The notes beneath the pieces were generated by a model, which was not told the origin of the DNA, searched no databases, and saw only the letters and a list, made by a program, of their open reading frames with translations. Below are positions 32,149 to 43,994 of a stretch of DNA of 64,000 nt, piece after piece. The translations under genes were made by a program, and so were the position numbers. Position 1 is the first letter of the stretch; the number at the start of each line of letters is the position of its first letter. The stretch is from Lonicera japonica (taxonomy: Eukaryota; Streptophyta; Magnoliopsida; Dipsacales; Caprifoliaceae), in assembly GCA_021464415.1 (NCBI GenBank), contig CM038464.1, positions 3,472,001 to 3,536,000 of the forward strand, given 5' to 3'.

Positions 32149-32446
32149 TGGTGATTTAGACTTTGGGTGCCATTTGTTCCTGCATATTAGACGTTGGGTG
32201 CCAAAGTTTTGCATACTAGGTGTTTGGGAACCATTTTAGATGGAATTCGTTAGTCAACGCAATCAACCATTGACAAAACATATTGCTCTTGCTTAAGGGT
32301 AAAATGGGTAAAAAATAAATTAGCTAACAGTTGATCTCGTTGACTAATGGATTCTGTCCAAAATGACACCAAATACCTATTAAACAAAACTTTGGCACTT
32401 AACGTCTGATATGCAAGACAAACGACATCCAAAGACTAAATCACCC
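32149..32446. mobile_element. Mutator-type MITE, 298 bp, with 9-bp target duplication
   Basis: Long terminal inverted repeats are visible. The left end, GGTGATTTAGACTTTGGGTG and onward, pairs with the right end read backwards (GGTGATTTAGTCTTTGGATG) over more than 100 bases. It is flanked by TTTATATTA at 32140-32148 and 32447-32455, a perfect 9-bp duplication. Long inverted repeats and a 9-bp duplication are diagnostic of the Mutator superfamily. It has no coding capacity. It appears to sit inside another repeat whose ends (TGCACCAAATAC) occur near 32060 and 32541. Confidence 0.9.
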
Positions 32447-32455
32447 TTTATATTA

Positions 32456-33160
32456 TATTCAATCTCACATAATTATTATCCGACTAATTCTGACATTTTT
32501 TTCTATCTAGTTTTTATCATATTTACATCTTAATTCAATGCACCAAATACAATCTAATTGTTCAGTACAAAACAAAATAAACTTCAAATCTTTATAAGAA
32601 AGAAAAAAGAAGAAAAAGGAACTTCATATCATATTATAGAGAAGACATTAATTAATCCCTTCAATTACAAGAGAACAAGAAGATTTTCACTTCAAAGTTT
32701 CCACGTAATTTTCTTACAGACCCAAGCAATATTTGAACTTTTGACCATATTATTAATATTAGCTTTAGCTTTTTGGGGGCAAGTTTGAATTTTTGGGGAC
32801 TTTGAAAACTTCTGGAAGCAATTGATGATTGAATCACATACTGAAAAATGTTTGATCGACCACCGGTATTAGACGAGACAGCCCCCATCACTTGTCCTCT
32901 TTTTATGTTTTCTTTTTTAATAATCATTATCTTTAAGTGCTTAATTAAATTATATGTTTATATATATCCATGTTGACCACTTTTTGCAAACAAAGATCAA
33001 TTGCGGATAAAACTTGTTGTTTATTTGTGATTTAGTCCTAGCGTTAGGCTGAACACTTTTTAATTTGGCACTTATATTTTAGTGAATCTGCACTTATGCT
33101 AAAGCTCACACTTTTTTTTCCTCCTAATTCACACTTTTTATTAATAATAATATACTTAGA
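32456..33160. other. intergenic, no gene seen
   Basis: AT-rich sequence containing the right-hand remainder of the repeat that hosts the Mutator MITE (to about 32560). A 76-codon frame at 32558-32788 has no recognisable motif. Confidence 0.45.
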
Positions 33161-33482
33161 ACTCATTTCGTTGCGTAAATTATATTATTTATAATTATTT
33201 TATTATAAATTAATATTGTTAATTTTTTCATTTCAACAAAAAATATTGATGTGATGTGATTTTTTTCTGTGTGAACTTGTATGATTGTTACAAGTTATTT
33301 AATTTAAATTATGTCTTTACAGTTTTTTTTTATTTAATGTTTTAAATATTAACTTAAGTTATGAGTTTATATACTAATTTATTCTTTTGCAACCAAAGAC
33401 TTAAATTAGATAATTCATGAATTAAGCATTCAATTTTAAATTGTCAAATCCATAAATTGAAAGACAGACAAGCGAGCTCTTA
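33161..33482. repeat. dispersed AT-rich repeat, copy A
   Basis: It shares with 53101-53372 an ordered series of motifs: TTTTATT(A/G)TAAATTAATA, AACTTG(T/A)ATGAT, ACAAGTTATTTAATTT, TATTAACTTAAGTT, TTTATATACTAATT, AGATAATTCA(T/A)GAATTA and CAATTTTAAATT. The two copies are parallel. Probably a non-autonomous transposon family. Confidence 0.7.
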
Positions 33483-35100
33483 ATAGTTGGATAAAAAATA
33501 TTTCTTATCTTAAAATTTGGAATATTGACTGTATGCACGCATCCTTAATGTGGATTCTTAGTTCAAGGAGGATGTATAGAATTAGAAAGATTCCAACTTC
33601 ACCTCAACGATTAGGCTATGATGCTCTTAAAAATCTATATCCAATAGATAAAATCTTCTAACCATACAAAATTAACTTATATATTATGGACTTTTCAATT
33701 GCATCTTGATTGTGTGTTAAATTTCCTTCCCACTTTTTGGCTTGGATTTGTAGCACAAAAGAGACTTAATAATTTTTATTTTAATTTTTTTTAAAAAAAG
33801 AAAGAAAATTAAGTGTCAGCAACTAGCTAGAACTTGTTAATGAATTGGGAACAAAAGAAACTGAGTTGAAAGGGACGTAACATATTCAGCCGTCTATCTT
33901 TTTGCTTCCTACTACTCTATTAAGAGTACAAAATTTACAATAATTCGCTTAGAACCCAAACTTTGAACAAGGTGTTTATATATGTAAGTGCATTAATTTC
34001 TCAACATGTTTTTATTATTTAGAACGTGTTACTATATATATATATATATATTTGGATTGGCCTAATTTTCTGCAGCACTGTTTGACCACAAAAATTAACA
34101 ACGTACGATGTATTACTTTAATTTTATAGCACAATATAATTAAGCAGATAGGCCTCTAATACTTCCACGTTAAATCAGTGCTCAAATGTTAATATCAATG
34201 AAACTAATTTACTGGTTCATGCACCATCTAAATTCCCATAAGGCTAAACGACATTAGACATCCATGGACGCCCTACGTATATTTACTTATTTTTCAATTT
34301 CCGTTTTCTGCATTTTTCATTTCAAAAGTATATATTGTTATAAAAGTTTATTCCCGATCTTCTATCTAATTATCTATATATATATATATATATCGATGTG
34401 CGCATTTTCTTTGAGCATTGACTGGACATGAACACTATGTCCTAAATTAAAGTGGGTTTGACCAAAAATAAAAATAAAAAATTAAAGTGGGTCTGGTCTT
34501 TACCACAGCAGAGCTTACATCTAATTTTTTTTTCATAATAGCAAGTTATCTAATCCTTAACTTCCACGGAGAGATGATGAGATTCAGAAAAAGGTTTATT
34601 ATTCTTTTTTGCAACATTTCAAAATTAAGAATTTAATTTTTTTTAAGATATTATTGTATCAAATCTCACAATAATAAATTAATTTAATTTATTAATTTTT
34701 AATCTTAGTTGAATTGAAATGTTTAATTTTTTTATTTCTTTTTAAGAACTAAAAAATTCAAAGATTGAACAATAAAATTTGATTAACTATATGCACCGCA
34801 AAGATTTTCCATGTGTGGTTTTCAAATTCATCTTAGAAAATTAGAATCTTCAAGATGATATAACAACTAAGCTTTCCTTTTCGCTTAAAAAAGTTCAGTT
34901 TTGAGGACGCTTAATTCTTTATCAAAAGAATTTATTTTAATTAGTAAACAATAAAAATAAAATAATTTATTCTGATGAAAAATTATTACTCTAAGAATGG
35001 TTGTTATTACTTCAAAAACCACTGAGTCACTCCACAGTGAGCGAGCGTGCAAATTAAGTGGATCCACAACAGACAAATAAACCATGGCATCGATCAGGGC
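33483..35100. other. intergenic, upstream of the first ERF gene
   Basis: AT-rich with (AT) tracts at 34033-34051 and 34375-34393. No coding signal was found. The last few hundred bases are presumably promoter for the ERF at 35406. Confidence 0.5.
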
Positions 35101-35155
35101 TGACGTCGCCAAAGGATTGTCATCTGACCCGGCCGCCTTGTCCATTTATATAAAC
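35101..35155 (+). promoter_or_regulatory. upstream element block of ERF copy 1 (TGACGTC and GGCCGCC)
   Basis: TGACGTC (35101-35107) is a TGACG-type bZIP site. GGCCGCC (35131-35137) contains the GCCGCC core of ERF-bound GCC boxes, and is followed by TTGTCCATTTATATAAAC. The same order occurs upstream of the second ERF (GACGTC at 42883-42888, GGCCGCC at 42902-42908, then AGGTCCATAAAT). Conservation between paralogs suggests function. Binding by particular factors is inferred. Confidence 0.6.
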
Positions 35156-35303
35156 CTTTTTTTTTTTTGGGTCGCACACCTACATTATATTCATTATTCA
35201 TACATCATCACTTTTTTGAACACCCAACTTTCTTCGGAAATAAGGAAAAAAAATAAAACCAAACTTTATATATATATATATAAAAGTACTTAATAAATCG
35301 TCC

Positions 35304-35311
35304 TATATAAA
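35304..35311 (+). promoter_or_regulatory. TATA box of ERF copy 1
   Basis: TATATAAA lies 95 bases before the ATG at 35406. A second TATA-like sequence is at about 35146-35153. Confidence 0.55.
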
Positions 35312-35405
35312 CCCCCCTTATAATAAATCCATACCACCAAACACCACTTATCATCATACAAATCCAACAACAATTATTCAAATCCCCTCCCAAAAAAGAA
35401 AAAAA

Positions 35406-36080
35406 ATGTCCACTACTACTTCTTCTTCTTCTTCTTCATACTTGCAATACCCACTTCCTCAATTGTCGTCACAATCTTCCTTCAACTCCTCCGACTACTA
35501 CCAGTCCCTTCCTTTTGACGAAAATGACTCTGAAGAGATGCTTCTTTTGGGAGTTTTGGCCGAATCCGGCCAACACTCATCCAGTATATCTCAAAATCTA
35601 GTTAAAGAACAAGAAGAAGTGTGTTCACAAGTAGTGTACGAAGAAGAGCCCATGAAGGAGATCAACTATAGAGGTGTAAGGAGAAGGCCGTGGGGAAAAT
35701 ACGCGGCGGAGATAAGAGATTCAATGAGGAATGGAGTGAGGGTCTGGTTGGGTACTTTTGACACTGCTGAAGCGGCAGCTTTGGCTTATGACCAAGCCGC
35801 CCTAGCCATGCGCGGCTCCATGGCGGTTCTTAATTTTCCGGTGGAGGTTGTTTGCGATTCGCTTAGACAAATGGAGTGTAATTTTGAGGAAGGTGGTTGT
35901 TCGCCGGCATTGGCTCTTAAGAAGAGACATTCCATGAAGAGGAAACCAATTAAAAGGAAGAAGAAAGAGAAGATAAATGCTTTGGAATTGGATCACAATG
36001 TGGTGGTGTTAGAGGATTTAGGTGTTGATTATTTAGAGGAACTTCTTACTTTATCTGAGAATATTATTTATCCATGTTGA
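35406..36080 (+). CDS. AP2/ERF transcription factor, group IX (ERF1/ORA59-like), copy 1
   Basis: A single exon of 224 residues. The N-terminus is Ser-rich, then the conserved [16 protein letters not shown] segment. The AP2/ERF DNA-binding domain spans about residues 88-145 ([48 protein letters not shown]) with the Ala and Asp that mark ERF rather than DREB proteins. A basic Lys/Arg stretch at 172-189 (for example [12 protein letters not shown]) is a likely nuclear signal. The C-terminus ([15 protein letters not shown], 202-216) is the CMIX-1/EDLL activation motif of group IX. Such proteins bind GCC boxes and act in ethylene/jasmonate defence responses. Its paralog is at 43347. Subfamily call from motifs is firm; the exact ortholog is not. 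Confidence 0.95.
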   Translation: MSTTTSSSSSSYLQYPLPQLSSQSSFNSSDYYQSLPFDENDSEEMLLLGVLAESGQHSSSISQNLVKEQEEVCSQVVYEEEPMKEINYRGVRRRPWGKYAAEIRDSMRNGVRVWLGTFDTAEAAALAYDQAALAMRGSMAVLNFPVEVVCDSLRQMECNFEEGGCSPALALKKRHSMKRKPIKRKKKEKINALELDHNVVVLEDLGVDYLEELLTLSENIIYPC

Positions 36081-36780
36081 AGATCAGCTAATTAATTAAG
36101 CAGATTAGTGAATTTCGTTGTTTCAATTCTCTCTCTATCCTATATTTTAATTTGTTTGCTTATTTGTAAAACTATTCAATGTACGTACGTATAGACACTA
36201 AACTATATATTAATTTGCTGGCACAAATATTAGATCATGTAAATTAATGCTTAGAAACAAAAACTACTACAAAATCATGTTTTATTTTTATAATTAATTC
36301 CAACAATTGGTATTATTTACAAGATTCAATCAATGTACGTTGACTACGTACTCCTTCAGAAAAGGTAATTTAATTAGTTCGATGGAACGCATATATATAT
36401 ATATATATATATATATTCTCCCCAAACGGTGATTTTTCTTTTTTCTTTATTTGAAGTCAAGTTAATTATCTAGAACAAAATCAAGTTTGATTGTTATTCT
36501 CCTTAATTAATTATTTATTCCCTGCGGCCTATCCATAGTACGTACGTAAGTGATCGACTTGAAAATATTTCATATAGATGAATAACAAATCGGTTACTGC
36601 TCCAATTTTTAAAAAGAATTAATTAATGAGAATAAATAAGTTAAGAAAAACAAAACTAAGGACCATAATTAAGAGCTAGCATTAAGTTAAAGAGGACTAG
36701 TGTAACTGCGACCAGGAGTGTACTTAGCGATCTAGCGATTGGTAGTTAGAAAAAGATGGTACAAGAAAAATAATTCAACT
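36081..36780. other. 3' UTR and intergenic
   Basis: 3' UTR of the ERF gene, then AT-rich DNA with (AT)13 at 36391-36416 and several GTACGTACGT-type stretches. No gene was seen. Confidence 0.5.
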
Positions 36781-37560
36781 AACTAGCTTGGAACCTGATC
36801 GAACTGGTCAAAATAAATAAATTAATAAATTTATGAATAAATAAAAAATTATAAAAGATAAAAATGAAATTAAAAATATTAATAACTAAAAATAAAGATT
36901 ACATTATTTTTAAAAATGATGGTAACTAGAACATGTAAAAATGAAATAAAAAAAATTCCCAACATGTGAATTTATAAATAAATAAATAAATATAAGACAT
37001 AAAATTGAATATATGTATATATATAATTAGAACATGTAAAAATTAAAATTATTTTTAAACAGGTAAAATTGAACATATAAAATTGAAAATTTAATAAATA
37101 GAACACATAAAAATGAAAATTTAAAAATATTACATATCTAAAATAGATGAATTTATAAGTAGAATAAAAAATTATTACAGATATATAATTGAATATATAT
37201 AATTATAAAATGTAAAAATTAAATTCTTTTTAAACAAATGAAATTAAGTTTTTTATAATTAGAACAGGTAAAAACTAAATTATTTTTAAACAAATGAAAT
37301 CAAACATTTTAATTATTAGAACATGTAAAAATGAAATTTTTATATATATAATTAGAACAGGTAAAAATTCTATTATTTTTAAATAGGTGAAATTAAACAT
37401 ATTAATAATTAGAATAGGTAAAAATGAAATATATAAAACAAATGAATTTATAAGTAAAAAAAAATTATAACAAACAAAAATGAATATATAAATAATTAGA
37501 ATATGTAAAATTCAACCGATAAATAGAAAAATACTAATTAAAACTGCAACGTAAAATTCA
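36781..37560. repeat. degenerate AT-rich tandem-like repeat
   Basis: The phrase ATAATTAGAACATGTAAAAAT, followed by AAATTATTTTTAAACA and AATGAAATTAAACAT, recurs about ten times at irregular 60-90 bp spacing, with variants AACAGGTAAAAA and AATAGGTAAAAA. The unit is strongly diverged. No coding signal was found. Confidence 0.65.
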
Positions 37561-39085
37561 AGCATACAAATAATATAAAGATTGGTTTTTATTATAGCAT
37601 GCAAATATTAAATTAAATACGTAAAATGTTACATAGTTTAATTTTGAAGAATTTAAATTCATCTGACCTTTAAAAATGAATTAATCATACATATTATATA
37701 TTTCATATATAAAATGATAATAGTCAACACTTACAATTGGTTTCTATATATGTAAATTGTTATTATTAAGCAATCCCATAACATTGCCAAATTCTCAATT
37801 TTTTTAACAATTAGTACAACTGCATGATTTTCAAAACATATATATTTATGGTAATTAGGTTAAAAGAGGGGTGTTCCACTAATTTACAATATCTTATTCC
37901 TCATTACTAATAAAGATATATTTTAAGGACTAGATTATAATTTTCTATAAGAAATTAAACTTAGGCTAAATAAATATTTATGATTATGGAAATGAACCAT
38001 GCACATATATAATTGAAGCAATGGACTGAAAATTCTAGATTTTTGTGGACAAGCGCTGACCAATATATATATATCACTTACGAATTGACCTCACTAGCTA
38101 GAGGAAAACAAAAACCGAAAAAATTATTAATAATAAGAAAAACCAATATATATATATATATATATGTCACTTACGAAATTAACCTTGTAGGGTTCTTTTG
38201 AATAAATTGTAAGCATAATAATTCTCTATTTTTGTTGTTACAGGTGTAATTATTGTTTCTTTACACACACATAAATATATACAAGCCATGATAAGAGAAC
38301 CATGTATTTAAGAATTGTCTATTAGTTAGTAATCCTTGTTGACATTTTTTATAGATCATAAGGTCAGTCAACTTTTATATGTTATAATAATATTAAAATC
38401 TATTTTGATGTTGACCAGATACCTTTTTATTTATTGTCAAAGAAAAAAAATACATACTTAAGGTAAACTTAGAACAATTTCAACTCTGCAATTTATAATA
38501 TATTTTTTATTCTTAGCAACTAATGAAATTTTGTTTGTTTAACTAACACAAAATTCAATCAAATAAAATATTTAAAAAAATAATTTAAAGAGCCATTTTT
38601 TACTAGCCAAATTTGAAGAGAGAGAATGACCCTTCAAAATAAATAACCAATTTTAATGATGTTGCTCTTCAAAAAATTTGCACTTTAGTCATTTGAAGAG
38701 TTTGTTGGAGATACTCTTTGAACACATGCATCCACAGCTAGTAGGATTGATAAGTATGATATATGTATCTTAAGAAAACACACAATGATTGAAGTTTAAT
38801 AAGATAAAACACTATTCTTTAAAATAGGTGTATGATAAAATTGAATTTGACTAAATTTCTTAACATGCGCTGGGTTGATATATAAGCATGACAAAAGAAG
38901 CGTTTGAGTCATTTTTTTGGGGTGATGATATTGTTCATGTATCACTTCTTTTTTTTTTTTTTAACAAACATCATCTAATAAAGCAAGACAGTTTCTTGTA
39001 TTGCCATTCAAAAAAATTGTCACTTCCTTCTTCTATCATTAAGCTTTTACTTAACCGGCCCATTTAATTCGAGTGATGTGTATAA
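37561..39085. other. AT-rich intergenic
   Basis: (AT) tracts occur near 38150-38165, with T-runs near 38948. No coding or structural signal beyond low complexity was found. Confidence 0.5.
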
Positions 39086-39345
39086 CTTCGAACATTATAG
39101 ACCGCATGAACATTGATATTATTCAATGTTCATTCGAATCATGATAACCGAAATTTTCAGATCCATTCGAATATTATAAACCACATGTTTCTTGCCCATT
39201 CGAATATTATAGACCAAATGAATATTGATATATATTATTCAATGTTCATTCGAATCATGATAATTAAAATTTTCAGATATGCTCGAATATTACAGACCGA
39301 ATGATTCCTACCCATTCGAATCATGATAACCGAATGAACACTGAA
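39086..39345. repeat. ~125-bp tandem repeat, about two copies
   Basis: The unit contains CGAATATTATAGACC, AATATTGATAT, TTCAATGTTCATTCGAATCA and TGATAACCGAAATTTTCAGA. Copies run 39086-39205 and 39206-39330, with a partial third. CATTCGAAT-type motifs recur seven times. The centre AATGTTCATTCGAATCATGA is identical in the first two copies. Confidence 0.75.
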
Positions 39346-40330
39346 TAGAGATCGAGATCAACAAAACCATCTTCACTCTTATGAGCTGCAAATTTATTAT
39401 ATCCTTACATGTATATATATATATTTAAATATAGCCTTCTTCCTTCAACGAAACCCATCTCCACTCCTTTTATCTTATTAAAACCAATAGGCTTTCTTCC
39501 TTCAAAAATGGAGTTTAAAGAGATGGAGACAAGAGAGGGAGAAAGGAGAGCACACGTAGGTGATGTTTCAAACCGTTATGGGAGATGGAGACAAGAGAGA
39601 TGGGGAAATGGGTTTGTTTTAATTTGTTTAGTTTTTTATTTTTGTAATTATTGTTAATTAAGGTTAATTATGTGGAGGATGTTTTATTTTATGTTAGTTA
39701 TCAAAAATAGGATTTTAGATGATGTTTGAGATAAGAAGGATGTCTATGAAAAAAAAAAGTTGGACAATATATATCATCTTCTTTTTTTCAATCCGAAGGG
39801 ATTTTCTCTCTCGTCCTTTTTATTCAATCTTCACAGCCTCTCTCTTCCTTTATTCTCTCTTTATATACCATTTTTTTAAAAATAATACATAATATTTATA
39901 TTATACCTCTTTTCTATCATACTATTATTATTTAAACATTCAAAATTAATAAGATAAACTTATAATACTTATCTTACTCCTAACTTTACCTTTGCATGTG
40001 GGTGCTCTTAAAAGTTATCGTTATGTACCATTAAGAAATAAGAAGAGCATTTTTCTGTAATGTAAGCGCATGTTTCTTTTATTTTCTTTATGCATTTGAA
40101 TTCTTTTGTCATTTGTGTGATTTTTTAATAGTGACAGTAAGTAAACTTTGAACGAGGAAATGACTTTGTGGATTTGCTTTTACTACAAGATTTAAATATA
40201 TAATCGTGTCACTAAATTTACTTGAATTAGATAGTGAAGGATCAAAAAATATCGAGAGTTCAAATTTACTCAAAGATCCGAGTTCCTCTTAAATTATGTG
40301 CTCCTCTCAAGTTTTAAACTCTCATCTTTA
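39346..40330. other. intergenic; no convincing gene
   Basis: A purine-rich 82-codon frame (39409-39657) holds a duplicated GAGATGGAGACAAGAGAG motif (39520 and 39583), but resembles no protein I know. AT-rich otherwise. Confidence 0.4.
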
Positions 40331-40740
40331 ATAAACATGGGACATGTGTTAGCACTAGAATAAATTATGGAAGAGACGCCCATCATCAACAAACCATTCA
40401 ATTCCACTTCCTCAACATTATCTCCACTCACCCAAATCATGGGGAGTGACCCTTATCACCATTTAACTTGTAAGCTAGTTCCTTGTATCTATATAAGGAA
40501 TTAACTATCAATCAATAAAAGGAAGCATGAAAGAACCCACCAAACTCTACCCATCTTACTATCGTGTAACGAACACCACCATTATCAATAAAATCACTAA
40601 CACCATTATCAAAGATGGATGTACACCTGACCTACCATCTATAGGTTGGGGGGGAACCGCCTTACCAAAAAAATCTCATGTCTCTCATTTGTGTGTGCTT
40701 GATCATTATTTATTATCATCATTATTATAAGTAGCAATTA
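40331..40740 (+). repeat. possible LTR-type remnant
   Basis: CTTGTATCTATATAAGGAAT, followed by TCAATCAATAAAAGG and then by GATGGATGTACACCTGACC, has the layout of the promoter and polyadenylation part of a Copia-like LTR. Ends and target duplication were not found, so this is tentative. Confidence 0.25.
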
Positions 40741-42079
40741 AATTATTTGAAATTGTTCACCTTACAAATAGGATTAGACGTGTTCAAAAATTTCTAAGTT
40801 TTGAAATTTTGGAAATTTGATTTAACTTTTTTCGAATCTAAAATGAGATACAACATTTTTGATATTCAAATTTTACCAAAAAAAATATAGAATGGAATTA
40901 AAAACTATATTTAAATTTCTGATCCAATTTTTTAAAATAATTCACTGAAAGAGGGAATGATTGCTACTAATTTATTACATACGCGATAATATTAACAAGT
41001 AATAACTTATAATAGCTGTCAAAATTTGAAAATCATGTATTGCTCCTTAAAATTATGTTTTGCCTTAAAATTAAACATGTCATTTTAAGACTAATATTTG
41101 TGAATTGTCTATCTTGTAACTGTTTTAAACCTTAAAATTGTGTTTGACTTTGAAATTAAATATGTGATTTAATTTTAAGACTAATATCTGTTTATTGTCT
41201 ATGTTAGTATGATGTTAGAACTATTTGATTTATGTTTATAAAAGGTAGTTAAAAAAAATCTAGAACTCATCATTAAATTTTAAAATAAAGGAGTAGGCGT
41301 ATTCCAATTCGTTCTATCCAATGATCGAACACCTCTAGATAGGATGAACCGCTGATCAAAATGGTAATCAAGGAGTAGGTGAATGAATATTGATTTAGAA
41401 ATTTTATTTTTCACCTGAATAAATTCTGGTCAAATTTGAGGGAAGAATATGTTTTTATCACTGGATGTTGGTCAAATTGACAATTATATTCTTCGCAGCG
41501 GGATTTAGTTCTTCTCCATTGCCTTTGAGTCCAATTTTGTCCAAAAGAGTCTAGTTTAAGAACTGAACAGATAAATTTTTTCATGAAATTTTGTAAAAAT
41601 GATATGTATGATGGATCATTTCCCCAAAATTTCATCAGAAGATTCAATCTAAAATTGGTAAGATGATGACCTAAAATTTGAATGGTCAAAAATGAACAAA
41701 TGCATCAAAATTTTATTTAATAAATTTATCGATGAAATTTTGTGGACATGGTCTAATTATTATAGATATTATCTCTACAAAGTTTCATGAAAAAAAATCA
41801 TCAATTTAGCCATTGAACTACCCCCTTGAACCGAATTGAACCGAAAAGGTAATAGAGATGAGTCAAGTCCTTCACAACGAATTAGGGTGTTCATTTTTAT
41901 TTTCGCTTGTATGAATTGAATTTTTTTTTCTCGAAGGACCCTCTGAATATTTTTTTTTCTATGCCATGAGATACATGTTTGGGTCAACTTTTATACACTT
42001 CGACTAATTCCTTCATTCGCGAATCTGAACTTGATGCATGATAGTTAAATTACTGGACCATAGCTTGAGGATAAGCCCT

Positions 42080-42114
<35 letters not shown>

Positions 42115-42880
42115 GTACATATAGTCTACTAGTTTGATACAAACATTTAAAGTCTTAAAAAAGAAAAAGAAAAAAATATATTTTTATTTTTTTAAAATAT
42201 CTTTCTTTTTACTACAAACAATACAAAAATTGACTAGCCCAATCTAGGTGGGTGCCTCCGAACGTACACATTTTTCTTTTGAGCCGTTAGAGCTTTACAA
42301 CCAGTTTAATACACTCACTCATAATCTAAAATCTTGATTTATTGGAGATATTTATGTATATATTTAGAAGACGTACTTCATTCTAATTGAGAGGCAGTTG
42401 AACTCATATATTTTTTCAAAAATCCAAACACCACATTTCATTCTTAATTAAATATCAAATTAACCTCTAAGGCTCGTTTGATAAAAAAAAAACAAATTAA
42501 GTAGTTAAAAATATAATTTATTTTTATGAAAAGGTAAGAAAAAAATGAGTTGTTTTTTGATTTTTTTTGTTTTCTAAGAAATTTTTTAACTCACCACTTA
42601 AAGAATTTCATTCAATAGAAAACTCAAAAACTAATACAATATTTGATCAAATCAGTCATTTTTGTTTTAATTTTAAATCGTTTTTTAACATTGCATTTTA
42701 AATATCTACCGTTTGTTGAACGATTTAATTAGTTGTTCACATGTCTTGTTTGCGTGCATTCTCCCCTTGTATTATAAAAGTATAAATTAAAAAAAAATCA
42801 AGGACGATTCTTCTTTTTTGGACTGAGATCCTTTCTTGGAAGAATGCGATCAAGTCAAAGCGGGGAAGGAAAACAAAATG
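40741..42880. other. AT-rich intergenic
   Basis: No coding signal. It contains (AT)13 at 42084-42111. The start of a GCTCGTTTGATA-type MITE end is at 42472-42487; the matching other end was not identified. Confidence 0.45.
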
Positions 42881-42882
42881 CA

Positions 42883-42925
42883 GACGTCAGACAGAAGTCC
42901 TGGCCGCCAGGTCCATAAATTCGTT
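42883..42925 (+). promoter_or_regulatory. upstream element block of ERF copy 2 (GACGTC and GGCCGCC)
   Basis: GACGTC at 42883-42888 and GGCCGCC at 42902-42908 are followed by AGGTCCATAAAT, matching the order in front of the first ERF. A CACGTG G-box (CCACGTGC) follows at about 42932-42939. The block is about 440 bases upstream of the ATG. Confidence 0.6.
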
Positions 42926-43179
42926 TGACTCCACGTGCATTAACTCCCCCTTCCCTTTTAATTCCCACTAGCAACCCAAAGACAAGACGTTTTTCACTAC
43001 TCTCAAATTCTCAATCAAATGATACTCCCTCAGCTCCTCCTTTAGCTTTCATCTTTCACATGCACTTTTTTTTTTTTTTTCTCTCTCTCTCTCTCTGTCT
43101 CTCATCTTCCCAAATTAATATTATTATTTTGAATAGCACTTCAATTATTATACATTAATAATGCACCCCTTCGTGTGGC

Positions 43180-43187
43180 TATATAAA
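43180..43187 (+). promoter_or_regulatory. TATA box of ERF copy 2
   Basis: TATATAAA lies 160 bases upstream of the ATG at 43347, preceded by CT-rich low-complexity sequence at 43080-43105. Confidence 0.55.
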
Positions 43188-43346
43188 TTAAGGCCTCAAT
43201 CAGCTTCTATTATTTGCATACAATATACCCGCCACCAAACAAAACAAATGCCCCTTAATTTTATCAATTGCTAGCTACAAAACTAGAGTAAAGAAAAAGC
43301 ATATATTCAAACGAATCCAAAATAATTAAATTTGATTCATATATCC

Positions 43347-43994
43347 ATGGCTACCCCAATCCCATCCTTTGAATATCCATCACATTCTTCTTCTTCTTCT
43401 TCGCCATTAAACTCATATACCATCTCTTCGTTTGAACACCAATTCCTTCCTTTCAATGAAAACGACTCCGAGGAAATGATCCTCTTCGGAGTTCTAACCG
43501 AAGCCGTTGACCAAGACTCATCGGAGATCACATCCAACGGCGGCCACTGCCCCACCAAACAAATTACATATATAGGTGTTCGCCGGCGCCCATGGGGAAG
43601 ATATGCGGCCGAGATAAGAGATTCTACCAGGAACGGTGTTCGAGTATGGCTTGGTACATTTGATACTCCTGAAGCTGCGGCTTTGGCTTATGACCAAGCC
43701 GCATTTGCCACGCGTGGTTCAATGGCGGTTCTTAATTTTCCGGCGGAGGTTGTTTACGAGTCACTGAGGGAGATGGAGTATAATTACGAGGAAGGGTGTT
43801 CGCCGGTTTTGGCACTCAAGAAGAGACACTCCAATAAGAGGAAACCGATCATGAGTAGAAAGAAGAAAGGGAAAATGAGAAAGTTGGAATTGGAAGATAG
43901 TAATATTTTAAAGGTGGAGTTACAGGATTTAGGTGCTGATTATTTGGAGGAACTTCTTACATTATCTGAAATTTCTGATGTCCTTAATTGTTGA
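43347..43994 (+). CDS. AP2/ERF transcription factor, group IX (ERF1/ORA59-like), copy 2
   Basis: A single exon of 215 residues starting at CCATGG. The layout is the same as the gene at 35406: a Ser-rich N-terminus, [18 protein letters not shown], then the AP2 domain at about residues 74-131 ([46 protein letters not shown]). A conserved linker ([15 protein letters not shown]), a basic stretch and a CMIX-1/EDLL C-terminus ([15 protein letters not shown]) follow. AP2 domain and C-terminus are nearly identical between the two genes while the middle and N-terminal parts differ, which fits an older tandem duplication. Intervening repeats now separate the pair by about 7.3 kb. It is intact and likely functional, with the same expected role in ethylene/jasmonate responses. 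Confidence 0.95.
   Translation: MATPIPSFEYPSHSSSSSSPLNSYTISSFEHQFLPFNENDSEEMILFGVLTEAVDQDSSEITSNGGHCPTKQITYIGVRRRPWGRYAAEIRDSTRNGVRVWLGTFDTPEAAALAYDQAAFATRGSMAVLNFPAEVVYESLREMEYNYEEGCSPVLALKKRHSNKRKPIMSRKKKGKMRKLELEDSNILKVELQDLGADYLEELLTLSEISDVLNC

Noticed and set aside
35084..35293. Short frame starting MASIRADVAKG upstream of the first ERF
   Set aside because: It lies in the promoter over the TGACGTC and GGCCGCC elements, becomes T-rich and hydrophobic, and lacks a homolog I know.
39080..39345. TTCGAATC strings as possible tRNA T-loops
   Set aside because: They belong to a tandem repeat, and no acceptor stem or anticodon arm can be built around them.
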